DNA of 64,000 nt from an uncultured bacterium (GTDB lineage Bacteria > Cyanobacteriota > Vampirovibrionia > Gastranaerophilales > Gastranaerophilaceae): the NCBI GenBank assembly GCA_900547155.1, contig URFH01000009.1, positions 1 through 64,000 on the forward strand. Direction: 5' to 3'. Below, piece by piece: positions 63,336 to 64,000 of the stretch. Position 1 is the stretch's first letter. Every line of letters begins with the position of its first letter. The notes under the pieces were generated by a model. The model searched no databases. It was not told the DNA's origin and saw only the letters and a list, made by a program, of their open reading frames with translations. The translations under genes and the position numbers were made by a program.

Positions 63336-64000
63336 ATGAAAAAACTGCTTTCTAATTTGATTGTACTTACAGCGCTGGTCGGGCTGTCCTGCACTTGTGC
63401 AATGGCAAAAGAATACACCGATATGCCCAAAGACCACTGGGCGTACAAAGATATTCAGCAATTGACCGATTTTGGCGTTGTTGTTGGCTACCCCGACGGT
63501 TCATACCGCCCCGATATAAAGGTTACACGCGCAGAATTTGCGACAATGGCAATAAAAGCTCTCGGGCAGCAAAACGCTAAAATCACCGAAATCGCAAAAT
63601 TCACTGATTTTGACGAAAATCACTGGGCGTGGGAAATGGTACAAAGAGGCGTTATGTTTGACCTTTTAAAAGGCAATCCCGACGGTTCATTTAACCCCGA
63701 AGGCAGCGTTTCCAGAGGACAAACAATCGCTGTTATTGTAAATGCCCTGACCACGCAAGAACTTTCAAAAACAAAAGCAGAAGAAATTCTTGAAAATTCA
63801 TATACAGATTACAAAGAGCTCCCCTACTGGCTCATCATTGCATCAGGAAAAGCCGAAGTTCTCGGCATGATTGTACCTTCTCCCGGTGCACCCGGAAAAC
63901 TCAATGCAGATATGCCCGCAAACAGAGCAGAAGTTGCGTCTTTCCTTATGAGAATGCTTGAACAGGCAAAACTCAACCCCAACGAAAAGCTGAAAAAGGT
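63336..64000 (+). CDS. SLH-domain protein, 3' end beyond window
   Basis: The visible 221 residues carry a signal peptide (ending AMA) and three SLH-type domains (DMPKDHWAYKDIQQL, DFDENHWAWEMVQRG, DYKELPYWLIIASGK). SLH domains anchor proteins to pyruvylated cell-wall polymer; in Cyanobacteria they also precede outer-membrane porins. AAGGAGA precedes the ATG. The rest is missing because the window ends. Confidence 0.85.
   Translation, partial: MKKLLSNLIVLTALVGLSCTCAMAKEYTDMPKDHWAYKDIQQLTDFGVVVGYPDGSYRPDIKVTRAEFATMAIKALGQQNAKITEIAKFTDFDENHWAWEMVQRGVMFDLLKGNPDGSFNPEGSVSRGQTIAVIVNALTTQELSKTKAEEILENSYTDYKELPYWLIIASGKAEVLGMIVPSPGAPGKLNADMPANRAEVASFLMRMLEQAKLNPNEKLKK

Overview
The window looks like chromosomal DNA of a gut-type relative of Cyanobacteria, most likely the Melainabacteria/Gastranaerophilales (Vampirovibrionia). 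This placement is inference from gene content. A yggS-sepF pair and an S-layer-homology (SLH) protein are typical of the Cyanobacteria/Firmicutes side. Kdo biosynthesis genes (kdsD-kdsC), a TolC-type efflux pump, an OmpH/Skp-like chaperone and a large AsmA-like protein indicate a diderm envelope with LPS-type lipid. No rRNA, tRNA, CRISPR array, phage gene or transposase gene was found.

Layout. 0.2-6 kb: class II aldolase, kdsDC, miaB, ROK glucokinase, then a tandem repeat block. 6.3-10.8 kb: a four-gene MacAB-TolC-type efflux operon on the minus strand. 11-18 kb: TPR protein, dusB, GIY-YIG protein, sensor kinase and several lineage-specific small genes. 18-26.5 kb: small exported proteins, ispG, yggS-sepF, a LUD protein, and a bioF-dnaJ-queE operon. 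26.8-35 kb: AsmA-like giant, Ala-rich coiled-coil protein, BadF-type activator, murA and small genes. 35.6-44.7 kb: sigma-28-type factor, patatin, pyrimidine-nucleoside phosphorylase, ompH, a divergent GH13 enzyme, rplJ-rplL. 45.2-54.7 kb: rsgA, prenyl synthase, DivPAP phosphatase, sensor kinase, CgeB-like glycosyltransferase, NupC transporter, map-adk. 54.7-64 kb: GT2, HD-GYP protein, TPR protein, NarL regulator, two thymidylate-kinase-like genes, hypothetical proteins, and the start of an SLH protein that runs off the end.

Functional links. Envelope building is represented by Kdo synthesis, murA, prenyl diphosphate synthesis, DivPAP, AsmA-like and OmpH. Pyrimidine nucleoside salvage may link NupC, the phosphorylase and the thymidylate kinases. 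Signalling includes two hybrid-free sensor kinases, one NarL regulator and an HD-GYP protein.

The most unusual signal is not a protein. The intergenic DNA holds several families of palindromic elements in which a central sequence is conserved between copies while the long flanking stem is different in every copy yet complementary within each copy. Family A has five copies (three in a 205-bp-period tandem array), family B two copies, element C one copy, plus 17 copies of a short GTCA...GAACTTGTTTC... palindrome family and four G/C-rich palindromes. These conserved-core, variable-stem elements are the best candidate for something undescribed here.
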